Below are positions 1 through 8,564 of a DNA stretch of 35,910 bases, one piece after another. The stretch comes from Chloroflexota bacterium. Its GTDB lineage: Bacteria; Chloroflexota; Dehalococcoidia; JACQUO01. Below the pieces are notes generated by a model. The model was not told the DNA's origin. It saw nothing but the letters and a program-made list of their open reading frames with translations, and ran no database searches. Positions within the stretch are counted from its first letter, which is position 1. Each line of letters starts with the position of its first letter. Made by a program: the position numbers and the translations under genes. The stretch covers positions 1 to 35,910 of the forward strand of contig JACQUO010000015.1 in NCBI GenBank assembly GCA_016210205.1, in the 5' to 3' direction.

Positions 1-45
1 ACCCCCAGACCCCCAGCGGGGGCTTCGCCCCCTGCACCCCCGTTG
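1..45. repeat. Dispersed GC-rich repeat, copy 1
   Basis: A C-rich block with a short hairpin (GCGGGGG, loop CTTCG, CCCCCTGC). Its flanking words 'cccccagac' and 'ctgcacccc' recur in the same order at about 9690-9727. It sits just upstream of the mutS2 promoter and holds no gene. Known context: GC-rich intergenic repeats of this type are common in environmental genomes; assignment to a family here is only from the two copies in the window. Confidence 0.5.
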
Positions 46-65
46 CTAAACGCTCTCAACCGGCC

Positions 66-101
66 TTGCCCCTAGCTGCCTCAGGAATTACAATAGGGCA
101 G
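66..101 (+). promoter_or_regulatory. mutS2 promoter, predicted leaderless
   Basis: A -35 like TTGCCC (66-71) is followed by a 17-bp spacer and a -10 TACAAT (89-94). The GTG start codon begins 6 nt after the -10, so the expected transcription start coincides with the start codon. No Shine-Dalgarno sequence could then be transcribed. Alternative starts ATG at 104 and 110 would leave a leader of only a few bases. Confidence 0.55.
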
Positions 102-2470
102 TGATGGACATGAAAGAGAAGGCTCTGGAGCTCCTGGAGTTCCCCAAGGTGCGGGAGCGCCTGGCCGCCTTCACCTCCTTCCCCGCCAGCCGCGAGCAGG
201 CCCTATCCCTAACTTACTCCTCGGAGCCGGCCCAGGTGGCCTGCCTGCTGGGGGCCACGGCGGAAGCCCTGTCGCTCATCGCAGCCCAGCCCGCCCTCTC
301 CGCTGCCGAGGCCAGAGACATCCGGCCGTCCCTCCAGCGCGCCGCCCGGGGGGGCGTCCTCGAGCCCCCGGAGCTGCTGGACATCCTGGTGACACTCACG
401 GCCTTCCGCCAGTTCCGCCAGGCCTGGGGGAAGGCTGGCCTGGAGCTTCCACTATTGGGGGAAGTGGCCCAAGGGCTGGTGATGCTCCCCGCCTTGGAGC
501 GGGAGATGGACCGCTGCCTGGATAGACGAGGCCAGGTGGCGGACGGGGCCTCGCCGGCCCTGGCCGCTCTGCGGCGAGAGGCCCGCGTCACCCAGGAGCG
601 CCTGGAGCGGCGGCTGGAGGCCATCCTCAACTCCCCCCTGGGCCAGGCCATCGCCCAGGACAGCCTCATCACCGAGCGGGAGGGCCGCTATGTCATCCCC
701 ATCAAGGCGGAGCGCCGCGGGGAGATGCGCGGCATCGTCCACGATGTCTCCAACACCGGCGCCACCCTCTTCGTGGAGCCTTTGGCCACGGTGCAGCTGG
801 GCAATGCCCTGCGGGAGCTTCGGGCCCAGGAGCAGCGGGAGGTGCAGCGCATCCTGGCCGACCTGAGCCGCCGGGTAGCGGAGCACCAGGAGACGCTCTG
901 GGAAAACCTCCTGCGCCTGGCGGAGCTGGACCTGGCCCTGGCCAAGGCCCGCTATGGCCGCAGCCTCCAGGCCTGCGTCCCCAAGCTGGTGGCCTCCTTG
1001 CCGTCCCCGGGCCCGGCCACGCCCGGGCTTCGCCTCAGGGAGGCGCGGCATCCTCTGCTCAAGGGAGAGGTGGTGCCCATCGATGTGGACCTGGGGGGAG
1101 AGCACCCCATCCTGGTCATCAGCGGGCCCAACGCTGGCGGGAAAACCGTGGCCCTCAAGACCATCGGCCTGCTGGCCCTCATGGCCCAGGCGGGGCTGCC
1201 CATCCCTGTCCACCCCGACAGCGCGCTCCCCGTCTGCGACGCCATCTTCGCCGACATCGGCGACGAGCAGAGCATCGAGGAGTCCCTCTCCACTTTCACC
1301 TGGCACATGGGGAACATCGCCGCCATTCTGCGAGAGGCCACGGGGCGGAGCCTGGTGCTCCTGGACGAGCTGGGCACGGGCACCGATGTCAAAGAGGGCT
1401 CGGCCCTGGCCCGGGCCATCCTCCTGTCGCTGCTGGCGAGGGGCAGCCTGGCGGTGGCCACCACCCACCAGGGGGAGCTCAAGGCCTTCGCCTCGGCCAC
1501 CCCGGGGGTGCGCAACGCCGCCGTGGAGCTGGACTCCAACACGCTCCGTCCCAATTACCGTCTGGTCCTGGGTATCCCGGGCCGAAGCCATGCCCTGGCC
1601 ATCGCCCAGGGGCTGGGCCTGCCCGCGGAGGTGGTGGAGCAGGCCCGCGGCTTCCTCTCGCCCCTGGAACGGGAGCTGGAGGCCCTGGTGGAGGAGGCCA
1701 TGCGGGAGCGCGACCAGGCTGCCGCCGCGCGCCAGGCGGCCCAGGCCGAGGCCACGGCAGCCGCCCAGGTCAGAGAGGCTCTGCAGGCCCGCCTGCGCCA
1801 GCTGGAGGAGGATAAAGAGGCCCTGGCCGCCGAGTCCCGCCGCCAGGTCATGGCCGAGGTCGAGGAGCTGCGGGGCCGACTGCGCCGCATCGAGACCTCG
1901 CTCCAGGCCGAGGCCGGAGGGCAGCTACCCGCCCTGCGCCGGGAGCTCCTGGGGGTGCGCCGGGAGATTCGCCGCAGTCAGGAGGGAGCCAGGGACAAGG
2001 CCCAGAAGCGGCGCCCCCAGCCATCCCTGGTGGTAGGGCAGGAGGTCTGGGTCGCCAGCCTGAATCAGAAGGGCGTGGTGCTGGCCCTGCCCGAGGGCCA
2101 CCAGGAGGCGGAGGTGCAGGTGGGACGGCTCACGGTGCGGGTGCCCCGGGAGGACCTGGCCCCGGCCCCCATCCCCACGCTGACGCCCGCGGGTGTGGCG
2201 CTGCACCTACGGGGGGCGGAGCCACCACCCCTGGAGCTAGACCTGCGGGGTATCAGGGTGCCGGAGGGCCTGGAGCGGGTGGAGCGCTACCTCAACGACG
2301 TCTTCCTGGCCCGGCGAGGGCGGGCGCGCCTTATCCACGGCAAGGGCACCGGGGCCATGCGCCGCGCGGTCCTGGAGCTATTGGCGTCCCACCCCCTGGT
2401 CAGGGGATTCCAGGAGGCGGCTCCGCCGCAGGGCGGCGCTGGGGCCACGGAGGTAGAGCTGGCCCTTTAG
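101..2470 (+). CDS. mutS2: MutS2, endonuclease/ribosome-rescue ATPase
   Basis: MutS2-family protein of 789 residues, full length for the family. The N-terminal MutS core/lever region (about 1-300) lacks the mismatch-binding domain of MutS. The ATPase has Walker A GPNAGGKT (342-349) and Walker B LLDE (about 420-423) followed by GTGTD. A charged coiled coil spans about 530-640. The C-terminal Smr domain shows LDLRG (713-717) and HGKG (746-749), motifs associated with nuclease activity. Family knowledge: MutS2 binds branched DNA and suppresses recombination, and in Bacillus splits collided ribosomes. GTG at 101 was chosen because it lies at the promoter-predicted transcript start; ATG at 104 or 110 are alternatives. 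It stands alone, convergent with the zinc-ribbon gene. Confidence 0.95.
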   Translation: MMDMKEKALELLEFPKVRERLAAFTSFPASREQALSLTYSSEPAQVACLLGATAEALSLIAAQPALSAAEARDIRPSLQRAARGGVLEPPELLDILVTLTAFRQFRQAWGKAGLELPLLGEVAQGLVMLPALEREMDRCLDRRGQVADGASPALAALRREARVTQERLERRLEAILNSPLGQAIAQDSLITEREGRYVIPIKAERRGEMRGIVHDVSNTGATLFVEPLATVQLGNALRELRAQEQREVQRILADLSRRVAEHQETLWENLLRLAELDLALAKARYGRSLQACVPKLVASLPSPGPATPGLRLREARHPLLKGEVVPIDVDLGGEHPILVISGPNAGGKTVALKTIGLLALMAQAGLPIPVHPDSALPVCDAIFADIGDEQSIEESLSTFTWHMGNIAAILREATGRSLVLLDELGTGTDVKEGSALARAILLSLLARGSLAVATTHQGELKAFASATPGVRNAAVELDSNTLRPNYRLVLGIPGRSHALAIAQGLGLPAEVVEQARGFLSPLERELEALVEEAMRERDQAAAARQAAQAEATAAAQVREALQARLRQLEEDKEALAAESRRQVMAEVEELRGRLRRIETSLQAEAGGQLPALRRELLGVRREIRRSQEGARDKAQKRRPQPSLVVGQEVWVASLNQKGVVLALPEGHQEAEVQVGRLTVRVPREDLAPAPIPTLTPAGVALHLRGAEPPPLELDLRGIRVPEGLERVERYLNDVFLARRGRARLIHGKGTGAMRRAVLELLASHPLVRGFQEAAPPQGGAGATEVELAL

Positions 2471-2479
2471 GGCCAGGCC

Positions 2480-3178
2480 TCAGCTCACGAAGAGGATGCG
2501 CTCGCAGGAGGAGCACTGCACCGGCTCTTGCCCCAGCCGGGCCTGCTGGAGGTCCTTCATGGGCAGGCTGATGCGGCAGCCGCTGCAGGTCCCCCCCTCC
2601 ACCCGGGCCACCGCCCGGCCGGCCTTGCGGGGGCGCAAGAACTCATACAGAGCGAGGCTTGAGGGGGAGATGCGGGAGGCAGAAGTCTGCCGCTGCGCCT
2701 CCAGCGACTGAAGCCGCGCCTGGCGCTGGCTCTGCTCGGCGCGCAGGGCCCCCTGCTCTCGCCGCCACTCCGCTTCCAGGGCCTGGGCCTGGGCCGAGAG
2801 GGCGGACATGGTGGCCTTCAGGGCGTCGGCCTCCTCCATGAGGTGTAGGGCCAGGTCATCGGCGGCGGCGCGCTGCTGTTGGAACTGCTGGGTCTCCGCC
2901 TGGAGGCCGGCGAGCTCCTTGGGGTTGCGCACCGTGCCCCCGTAGAGCTTCTGCTCCAGGGCCTTGATTTTGACCTCTAGGTCCTCGATTTGCCACTCCG
3001 AATCTCGGAGCTGCTTCTCCGTGGCGGCCAGGCGCGCCTGGGCCTGGGCAAGCTCCCCCTGGAGAGCGGCCACCGCCTCCGAGGGGCCCAGGCGCGCCTC
3101 GATGCCTGCCATGGCCTCGCGCTCGGCGTCGCAGTCCAAATCCAGGGCCTGAAGTGCGAAGAGGTCACGGGTGGACAA
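2480..3178 (-). CDS. C4-type zinc-ribbon coiled-coil protein (COG1579-like)
   Basis: A 232-residue protein, almost entirely coiled coil (about 10-165, rich in Glu, Gln, Ala and Leu), ending in a zinc ribbon with Cys198, Cys201, Cys222 and Cys225. This is the architecture of the COG1579 / zf-RING_7 family, whose molecular role is poorly defined; nucleic-acid or protein tethering has been proposed. The start is TTG at 3178: a TGA stop lies three codons upstream and a GAGGGA ribosome binding site sits about 10 nt before TTG. It is convergent with mutS2 with only 9 nt between the stops. Function beyond the family name cannot be read from the sequence. Confidence 0.8.
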   Translation of the reverse strand: MSTRDLFALQALDLDCDAEREAMAGIEARLGPSEAVAALQGELAQAQARLAATEKQLRDSEWQIEDLEVKIKALEQKLYGGTVRNPKELAGLQAETQQFQQQRAAADDLALHLMEEADALKATMSALSAQAQALEAEWRREQGALRAEQSQRQARLQSLEAQRQTSASRISPSSLALYEFLRPRKAGRAVARVEGGTCSGCRISLPMKDLQQARLGQEPVQCSSCERILFVS

Positions 3179-3370
3179 CTGACATCATCCCTCGAAGTGC
3201 AACGTGGTGGGGCTCTATGGACAGCACTCGAACTTTCAGCGGCCTGACCTGGTGCCCAAACTGAGGCGACTACTCCCACAATCCACCAGTAGCTCACACT
3301 CAGTTACAAAGACGCGGACGCTTTCGGATAGGCCCATCGCTGCTTAGGCGCCACAGAGTGGTTAGGCTGA

Positions 3371-5395
3371 TTACCAGAACCTCCACCACCGGCGCAACGG
3401 GCTCAAGCGTCGCCCCAGGAACTTCTCCGAACTAGCTCGGTGCAGCACTGTCCTGCCACCGCCACTGGCTTCCGCGTCTATTAACGTAGATGGTACATCG
3501 TCCCAATCAAAGCCACTTCTGCCGAAGGCGTCCCGTGGCTCCCATACTATAATCTTGTTGCCCTCAATCATCCAGCCGCTGGGAATGTCCCCCTCGCTCT
3601 TGGAATGGGTCGACTCCCTCAGCAAACTATCGAGTCGGGCTTTCACCCGGTCATACCGCTTCTCTGCGTAGTCGAGCCAGGTTACGGCCTGGCACCAGTG
3701 TGGGGATGAGCCACCTGTGGCGTCCGAGATGATGCTGCTCAACACGCCTGATGACAGCGCCAGCCAATCTTTCGGCAGCCGCTCGTCGTAGAGGCGATCC
3801 ATGATCGCTGTCAAGTAACGGCGATAGAGATGTCCCGTCAGCCCACGGCGCATCTCCTGTATCCTGCCTTGCAGTCGCTGGCGTAGCTCTTCGTTATGCG
3901 GTGGCAATGCCGTCGTTGTATATATCATCATGCTGCGCTTCACCACCTCGTCGGGGAACGACTGGGGCTCCGCATTCATGGAGAGCATGAAGCCTGGGTA
4001 CTCTGTTACAGGAGGCATCATCTCGTCCTTGATCATGTCTCTACCATGGCTTCTAAAGGCATTGCGCCCGATGTCGTCAAACACTACCGGAAACCTTTTG
4101 TACCCCTGTTGTAGCCCACGAAGTTGAGACGTGGTAAAGCTCCGTTTATCTACCGTGTGACTAAAGCCAAACATAGAGGTCATCAGCGTATCCACCAGGC
4201 TGGTTTTACCACAGTTGGACTTGCCGAAAATTATGGCAAAGGAGGGATATCGGATAACATCGCTATCCTGCACCAGCGCCAGAGAACGCATGTCGCAGAT
4301 GAACGGCGAAAAGTATAGCCAAGCCATCAGGGTGAAATAGTCTTGCTGGAGGCGCGCCACATTTCCCTCGAATGCGCCCTCATAGTTCTTGAAGTAATCC
4401 AATAGCAGTGTCGCATCCATCCTCACCGATTCGTCCCGCCATTCCAGTGGGAACCGCTCGCCCGACAGCAGGGCCGTACGGTTCGTCCTGTCAAGGGAGA
4501 AATAGCGGCTGTCCACCTCCTCAGCGGACTTGACGAGCCGGATGCGGCCTATCTCCCTCTTGATCTCTGGCGTGATCCTTTGCTTACCCCTGAGGATTGG
4601 TGGAATAGCTGCGGACAGGCGTGGTCCCAATGTTGTCAGAACCTTTTCTATACGCATCACTTGGACCGGCGCTGATAGTTCCACTTCCCCAGGTGAGGGG
4701 GCATCAATAACTAGTATTGACGAAGGGTCGGCCATCACCGGCGTTTCCGAGATCTCAATCTCGGCTTTGAATATCCTGTCTTTTGGCAGCGGAATTTCAT
4801 CAGATGCGGCGTCTCTTATATCATCGAACATGCGGTTGTAGTGGAGCCACGCCACCTCATCGTTATCAAATTTGACCAGCGTCTCGGGCTGATTTCCTGA
4901 AAAAGCACGCTCGGACAAGTTGGCCGAGCCGATGATGACCCGTGTGCGTCCGTCCGTGCTGGATAGCAAATACAGCTTTGCATGGGCAATGTACTTTTTG
5001 ACGACGTAGAAGCGTGCCTTGCCCGCGTTCACTTTTCCTAGAACGTATATGTGCCGCTCGTCTTTCAGTTCCATAATCGCGGCGCGCGTGTCCCCAACAA
5101 CCACCTTTTGGAACACCAGGATGTCCTTTATATCGCGCAGTATGCCTTCATATCCAAATACGCACTCAAATTTTGTGAACGAATACTTGTCCAGCATCCT
5201 AACGATAGCTCTGATGCTCGCAGAATATGTCAACACACGAAGGCTGTCGTAGCCATCGAATAAGTCCCAGTTGAATTTCTGCTCGTTCAGGAACTTGGCG
5301 CTCACCACACGAAGCCCAGACCCATCATCAAGGCCGAGCCCGGTTTGGGCCTCATGCATTTCGTCAGATTTCCCAAACAGGCCGTCAACTGCCAT
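3371..5395 (-). CDS. Phospholipase D-like domain fused to P-loop helicase-type ATPase
   Basis: An unusual two-domain protein of about 674 residues (numbering from ATG 5395). The N-terminal part (about 30-200) resembles a PLD-type nuclease/phosphodiesterase with one HKD motif: HAK (138-140), Asp148 and GSANLS (156-161). One motif implies dimerisation to form the active site. The second half carries Walker A GKSNCGKTS (391-399), a Walker B VVFDD (437-441), a sensor-like SMNAEP (472-477) and a following Lys-Arg pair (486-487), as in SF3/AAA+ ATPases. No signal peptide or membrane segment is evident. The gene is AT-richer than its neighbours and begins just behind a tRNA. The open frame continues through the tRNA to 5455, but that part cannot be coding; GTG 5407 is an alternative start, and none has a clear ribosome binding site. 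Likely horizontally acquired; an anti-phage or DNA-processing role is inference. Confidence 0.8.
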   Translation of the reverse strand: MAVDGLFGKSDEMHEAQTGLGLDDGSGLRVVSAKFLNEQKFNWDLFDGYDSLRVLTYSASIRAIVRMLDKYSFTKFECVFGYEGILRDIKDILVFQKVVVGDTRAAIMELKDERHIYVLGKVNAGKARFYVVKKYIAHAKLYLLSSTDGRTRVIIGSANLSERAFSGNQPETLVKFDNDEVAWLHYNRMFDDIRDAASDEIPLPKDRIFKAEIEISETPVMADPSSILVIDAPSPGEVELSAPVQVMRIEKVLTTLGPRLSAAIPPILRGKQRITPEIKREIGRIRLVKSAEEVDSRYFSLDRTNRTALLSGERFPLEWRDESVRMDATLLLDYFKNYEGAFEGNVARLQQDYFTLMAWLYFSPFICDMRSLALVQDSDVIRYPSFAIIFGKSNCGKTSLVDTLMTSMFGFSHTVDKRSFTTSQLRGLQQGYKRFPVVFDDIGRNAFRSHGRDMIKDEMMPPVTEYPGFMLSMNAEPQSFPDEVVKRSMMIYTTTALPPHNEELRQRLQGRIQEMRRGLTGHLYRRYLTAIMDRLYDERLPKDWLALSSGVLSSIISDATGGSSPHWCQAVTWLDYAEKRYDRVKARLDSLLRESTHSKSEGDIPSGWMIEGNKIIVWEPRDAFGRSGFDWDDVPSTLIDAEASGGGRTVLHRASSEKFLGRRLSPLRRWWRFW

Positions 5396-5421
5396 AGCGC
5401 GGTTCACACTATCATTTTCAG

Positions 5422-5497
5422 TGGTGGGCCCGGCAGGGTTCGAACCTGCGACCAACCGGTTATGAGCCGGTCGCTCTAACCACTGAGCTACGGGCCC
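5422..5497 (-). tRNA. tRNA with CAT anticodon (Ile2 or Met)
   Basis: A complete cloverleaf: 7-bp acceptor stem GGGCCCG/CGGGCCC, D arm, anticodon loop CTCATAA, T arm with GGTTCGAACC, and an encoded CCA. The CAT anticodon is shared by elongator Met and lysidine-modified Ile2. The D loop (GTGGTTAGAGC) and TTGGTCGC variable region look closer to bacterial Ile2, but identity needs scoring against both models. The PLD-ATPase gene starts 15-27 nt behind it. Confidence 0.95.
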
Positions 5498-5506
5498 CAG
5501 CGTCTC

Positions 5507-5512
5507 AGTATA
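5507..5512 (-). promoter_or_regulatory. -10 box of the CAT tRNA promoter
   Basis: On the minus strand TATACT lies about 10 nt before the mature tRNA 5' end, just past the stop of the thiolase gene. The -35 region falls inside the thiolase 3' end and is weak. Transcription from here would also cover the PLD-ATPase gene. Confidence 0.45.
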
Positions 5513-6697
5513 TCAGGTCTCCAGCTCGAAGATGGTGGCCACCCCCTGCCCCATGCCCACGCAGAGCGTGGCTAGGCCGAAGCGGGCCCGCCGCCGCAGC
5601 ATCTCGTGGATGAGGGTGGTGGCAATCCTGGCCCCCGTGGCCCCCATGGGGTGGCCCAAGGCTAGCGCCCCACCGTTGACATTCACCCGCTCCAAGTCCA
5701 GGCCCAGCTGCTCCGCCACCACCAGGGCCACCACCGCGAAGGCCTCGTTTATCTCCGCCAGGTCTATGGCCTCAATGGGCAGGCCGGCCCGAGCCAGGGC
5801 CTTGTGGGTGGCCGGCACTGGCCCCAGCCCCATGTACCTGGGGTCAACCCCCGCCACCGCCAGGCTCACCACCCGGGCGAGGGGCCGCAGGCCCAGCTCC
5901 TGGGCCTTGGCCCGGGACAGGAGGAGCAGGGCCGCGGCGCCATCGGCGGCGCGGCAGGCGGTGGCCGCGGTGACGGTCCCATCCTCGGCCCCGGAGATGA
6001 CCGGGAGAGCCGCCATCACCTCCAGGGAGGTGTCGGGGCGGGGGAGCTGGTCCCGGTCGATGAGGCTGGTGCCGCCGGCGCCGTCGGGCACGGGGATGGG
6101 GAAGAGCTCCGCCTGGAAGCGCCTGGCTTCCTGGGCGGCCACCGCGCGGCGATGGCTCAGGAGGGCATACTCCTCCTGCCGCTCCCTGGAGACGCCGTAA
6201 AGCCGCGCCAGGTTCTCGGCGGTGAGGCCCATGGACGCCGCGGTGGGGTGCATCATCTCCAGCCGCCTGGGGTTGAGGTCCGCGCCCATGCCCTCGGGCA
6301 GGTGGGTCATGCTCTCCATCCCCCCGGCCACATAGATGTCCCCCTGACCCGTCATGATGGCGGCGGCGGCGCTCTGGATGGCGGTGAGGCTGGAGGCGCA
6401 CTGGCGGTTGATGGTCTGCCCAGCCACGGAGGGGGGCAGCCCCGCCATGAGGGCCACATAGCGGGCCACGTTCATGGACTGCTCTCCGGTCTGGTTGGCG
6501 CAGCCCAGGATGACATCCTCAATCTCCAGGGGGTTCACGGGATGGCGCCTCAGGAGTTCACGCAGTAGCATGACCATGAGGTCGTCGGAGCGGAGGTCTC
6601 GAAAGACGCCCTTAGTCGGGCTGGCCTGCCCGATGGGGGTGCGCAGGGCGCCCACCACCACCGCCTCTCTTGGGTTTCTGCTCATGGCCTCTGCCAT
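5513..6697 (-). CDS. Thiolase (acetyl-CoA C-acyltransferase)
   Basis: A 394-residue thiolase, normal length. The catalytic residues are present: nucleophile Cys100 in NRQCASS, NEAF (317-320), His349 in GHPMGATG, and Cys379 in CVGMG. These enzymes condense or cleave acyl-CoAs, as in beta-oxidation or acetoacetyl-CoA formation. The substrate cannot be told: the stretch that normally reads like GN-(S/A)-S-G-x-N-D-G near the CoA site reads TAATACRAADG (243-253), so usual small or polar positions are changed. The start ATG 6697 has GGAGGT four nt upstream; ATG 6685 is an alternative. No beta-oxidation neighbours are nearby. Confidence 0.92.
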   Translation of the reverse strand: MAEAMSRNPREAVVVGALRTPIGQASPTKGVFRDLRSDDLMVMLLRELLRRHPVNPLEIEDVILGCANQTGEQSMNVARYVALMAGLPPSVAGQTINRQCASSLTAIQSAAAAIMTGQGDIYVAGGMESMTHLPEGMGADLNPRRLEMMHPTAASMGLTAENLARLYGVSRERQEEYALLSHRRAVAAQEARRFQAELFPIPVPDGAGGTSLIDRDQLPRPDTSLEVMAALPVISGAEDGTVTAATACRAADGAAALLLLSRAKAQELGLRPLARVVSLAVAGVDPRYMGLGPVPATHKALARAGLPIEAIDLAEINEAFAVVALVVAEQLGLDLERVNVNGGALALGHPMGATGARIATTLIHEMLRRRARFGLATLCVGMGQGVATIFELET

Positions 6698-6819
6698 TCC
6701 GACCTCCGTCTCGGGCCCTGCTACGGCCCGCCCTTGCGGCCCGATTGTAGCACGGGCTCGCTGCGAGGCGCAAGCTACGGAGCCGGGGCGCGCTAGGGGG
6801 CCCGTCCTCCAGGATGGGG

Positions 6820-6834
6820 TATAATAGGCCCATG
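6820..6834 (+). promoter_or_regulatory. mutL -10 box, predicted leaderless start
   Basis: A perfect TATAAT (6820-6825) is followed by six bases and the ATG at 6832, so transcription should start on the A of the start codon. No convincing -35 is seen in the G+C-rich sequence upstream. The arrangement matches that at mutS2. Confidence 0.55.
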
Positions 6835-8505
6835 CCCATCCGCATTCTGGCCCCTCTCGAGGCCGCCCGCATCGCCGCGGGCGAGGTGGTGGAGCGCCCC
6901 GCCTCGGTGGTCAAGGAGCTCCTGGAGAACGCCCTGGACGCTGGCGCCCGCCACATCGGCGTGGAGTCCCAGGGGGGCGGCAGTGCCCTCATCCTGGTGG
7001 CCGACGATGGCGGCGGCATCGCCCCCGATGAGGTGGAGCTGGCCTTCGCCCGCCATGCCACCAGCAAGATAGCCAGCCTGTCCGACCTGGAGAGCGCCAC
7101 CACCCTGGGCTTCCGGGGCGAGGCCCTCCCCAGCATCGCCGCCGTAGCCGAGGTGGAGCTTCTGACTCGAACTCCGGGCCAGGAGGCCGGGGCCTTTGTC
7201 CGTGTCCACTACGGCCAGGTGGTGGAGCGAGGCCGGCGCGCCTGCCCGCCAGGGACCCGGGTGACGGTGGGCCGCCTCTTCGCCCGGCTGCCCGCTCGGC
7301 GCAAGTTCCTCAAGACCCCAGGCACGGAGAACAGCCACATCAGCCAGGTGGTGAGCCGCTACAGCCTGGCCTTCCCCGATGTCAAGTTCAGCCTGTCACT
7401 AGAAGGCCGCCGGGCCTTCGAGTCGCCCGGGAGCGGCAGCCTCCGCGAGGCCGCCCTCAAGGTCTATGGCTACGAGACCGCCCAGGCCCTCCTGGAGGTG
7501 AAAGCAGAGGCGGCTGAAGGGCAGCCGCTGAAAATCTGGGGCCTGGTCAGCCCTCCATCCCGCGCGCGGCCCCGGCGGGAGGCCCACTTCTTCGTCAACC
7601 GGCGCTGGGTGCAGAGCCGCCTCCTGGCCCGGGCTGTGGAGGAAGCCTATCTGGGACTGCTGGTCTCGGGCCAGTATCCCCTGTCCATCCTCCACCTGGA
7701 GCTGCCGCCCGCGGAGGTGGATGTGAACATCCATCCCGCCAAGCGGGAGGTGCGCTTCCTCCAGGAGCAGGCCGTCTTCGCGGCGGCGCAGCGAGCGGTG
7801 CGGGCTGTCCTGATGCAGATGTCGCCCCTGCCGCAGGTGCGTCCCCTCCCCCGCCTGGAGCAGGCCCCGACCCTGGCCCTGCCCCTGGAGCCGGCCCGCC
7901 CCGGGTCGCTGGCGGCTTCGCCCCCGCCGGCACGGCGCCTCCCCATCCTGCGGGTGCTGGGTCAGCTCGCCAGCGCCTACATCATCGCCGAAGGGCCTGA
8001 CGGCATGTATCTGATTGACCAGCACGCCGCCCACGAGCGGGTGCGCTACGAGGACATTAAGGCGCAGCGGCGGGACGGGAAACCGGAGGTCCAGGGGCTT
8101 CTGGCGCCGGTGACCATGGAGCTCACGCCGTCGGAGGCCGCCCTCTTGGGCGAGCATGAGACTACCCTGGCGGAGCACGGCTTCGAGCTGGAGCCTTTCG
8201 GGCCGGGGAGCCATCTCCTGCGCGCCCTCCCCGCGCTGCTGGCGGGCCAGGACCCGGCCCAGGCCCTGCGCGCGGTGCTGGCGGACCTGGCTGAGGGCAA
8301 AGGGAAAGACATCGGCGAGACCCTGGCGGTGTCGTTGGCCTGCCACGGGGCCGTGGCCGCGGGCCAGGCGCTGACGCTGGAGGAGATGCGGGAGCTGGTG
8401 CGCAGGCTGGAGGAGGCGGAGGAGCCGCGCCACTGCCCCCACGGGCGGCCCACCATGGTGCACCTCTCCGCCGCGCAACTGGAGCGGGAGTTCGGGAGAA
8501 GGTAG
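6832..8505 (+). CDS. mutL: DNA mismatch repair protein MutL
   Basis: MutL of 557 residues. The N-terminal GHKL ATPase shows ELLENALDAGA (Asn33), DDGGGI and GFRGEALPSIA. After a Pro-rich linker (about 345-375), the C-terminal domain carries the metal-binding endonuclease motif DQHAAHERVRYE (396-407), with ACHGA and CPHGRP further on, so this is the nicking MutL of bacteria that lack MutH. It acts with MutS, encoded at 19093-21702, not adjacent. An in-frame ATG at 6814 lies upstream, but the -10 box falls between it and ATG 6832, so 6832 is preferred. Confidence 0.96.
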   Translation: MPIRILAPLEAARIAAGEVVERPASVVKELLENALDAGARHIGVESQGGGSALILVADDGGGIAPDEVELAFARHATSKIASLSDLESATTLGFRGEALPSIAAVAEVELLTRTPGQEAGAFVRVHYGQVVERGRRACPPGTRVTVGRLFARLPARRKFLKTPGTENSHISQVVSRYSLAFPDVKFSLSLEGRRAFESPGSGSLREAALKVYGYETAQALLEVKAEAAEGQPLKIWGLVSPPSRARPRREAHFFVNRRWVQSRLLARAVEEAYLGLLVSGQYPLSILHLELPPAEVDVNIHPAKREVRFLQEQAVFAAAQRAVRAVLMQMSPLPQVRPLPRLEQAPTLALPLEPARPGSLAASPPPARRLPILRVLGQLASAYIIAEGPDGMYLIDQHAAHERVRYEDIKAQRRDGKPEVQGLLAPVTMELTPSEAALLGEHETTLAEHGFELEPFGPGSHLLRALPALLAGQDPAQALRAVLADLAEGKGKDIGETLAVSLACHGAVAAGQALTLEEMRELVRRLEEAEEPRHCPHGRPTMVHLSAAQLEREFGRR

Positions 8506-8564
8506 TGGGGAACGAGTGGGTCCGGCCACCGCTGTGAGGCAATATTCTACCTGAAGGATTTGTG

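Noticed and set aside
3204-3211. Possible distal att site of a PLD-ATPase element: gtggtggg also found at the tRNA 3' end (5421-5428)
   Set aside because: Only 8 bp match and the following bases diverge; too short to argue integration. The 192-bp interval shows no other feature I can support.
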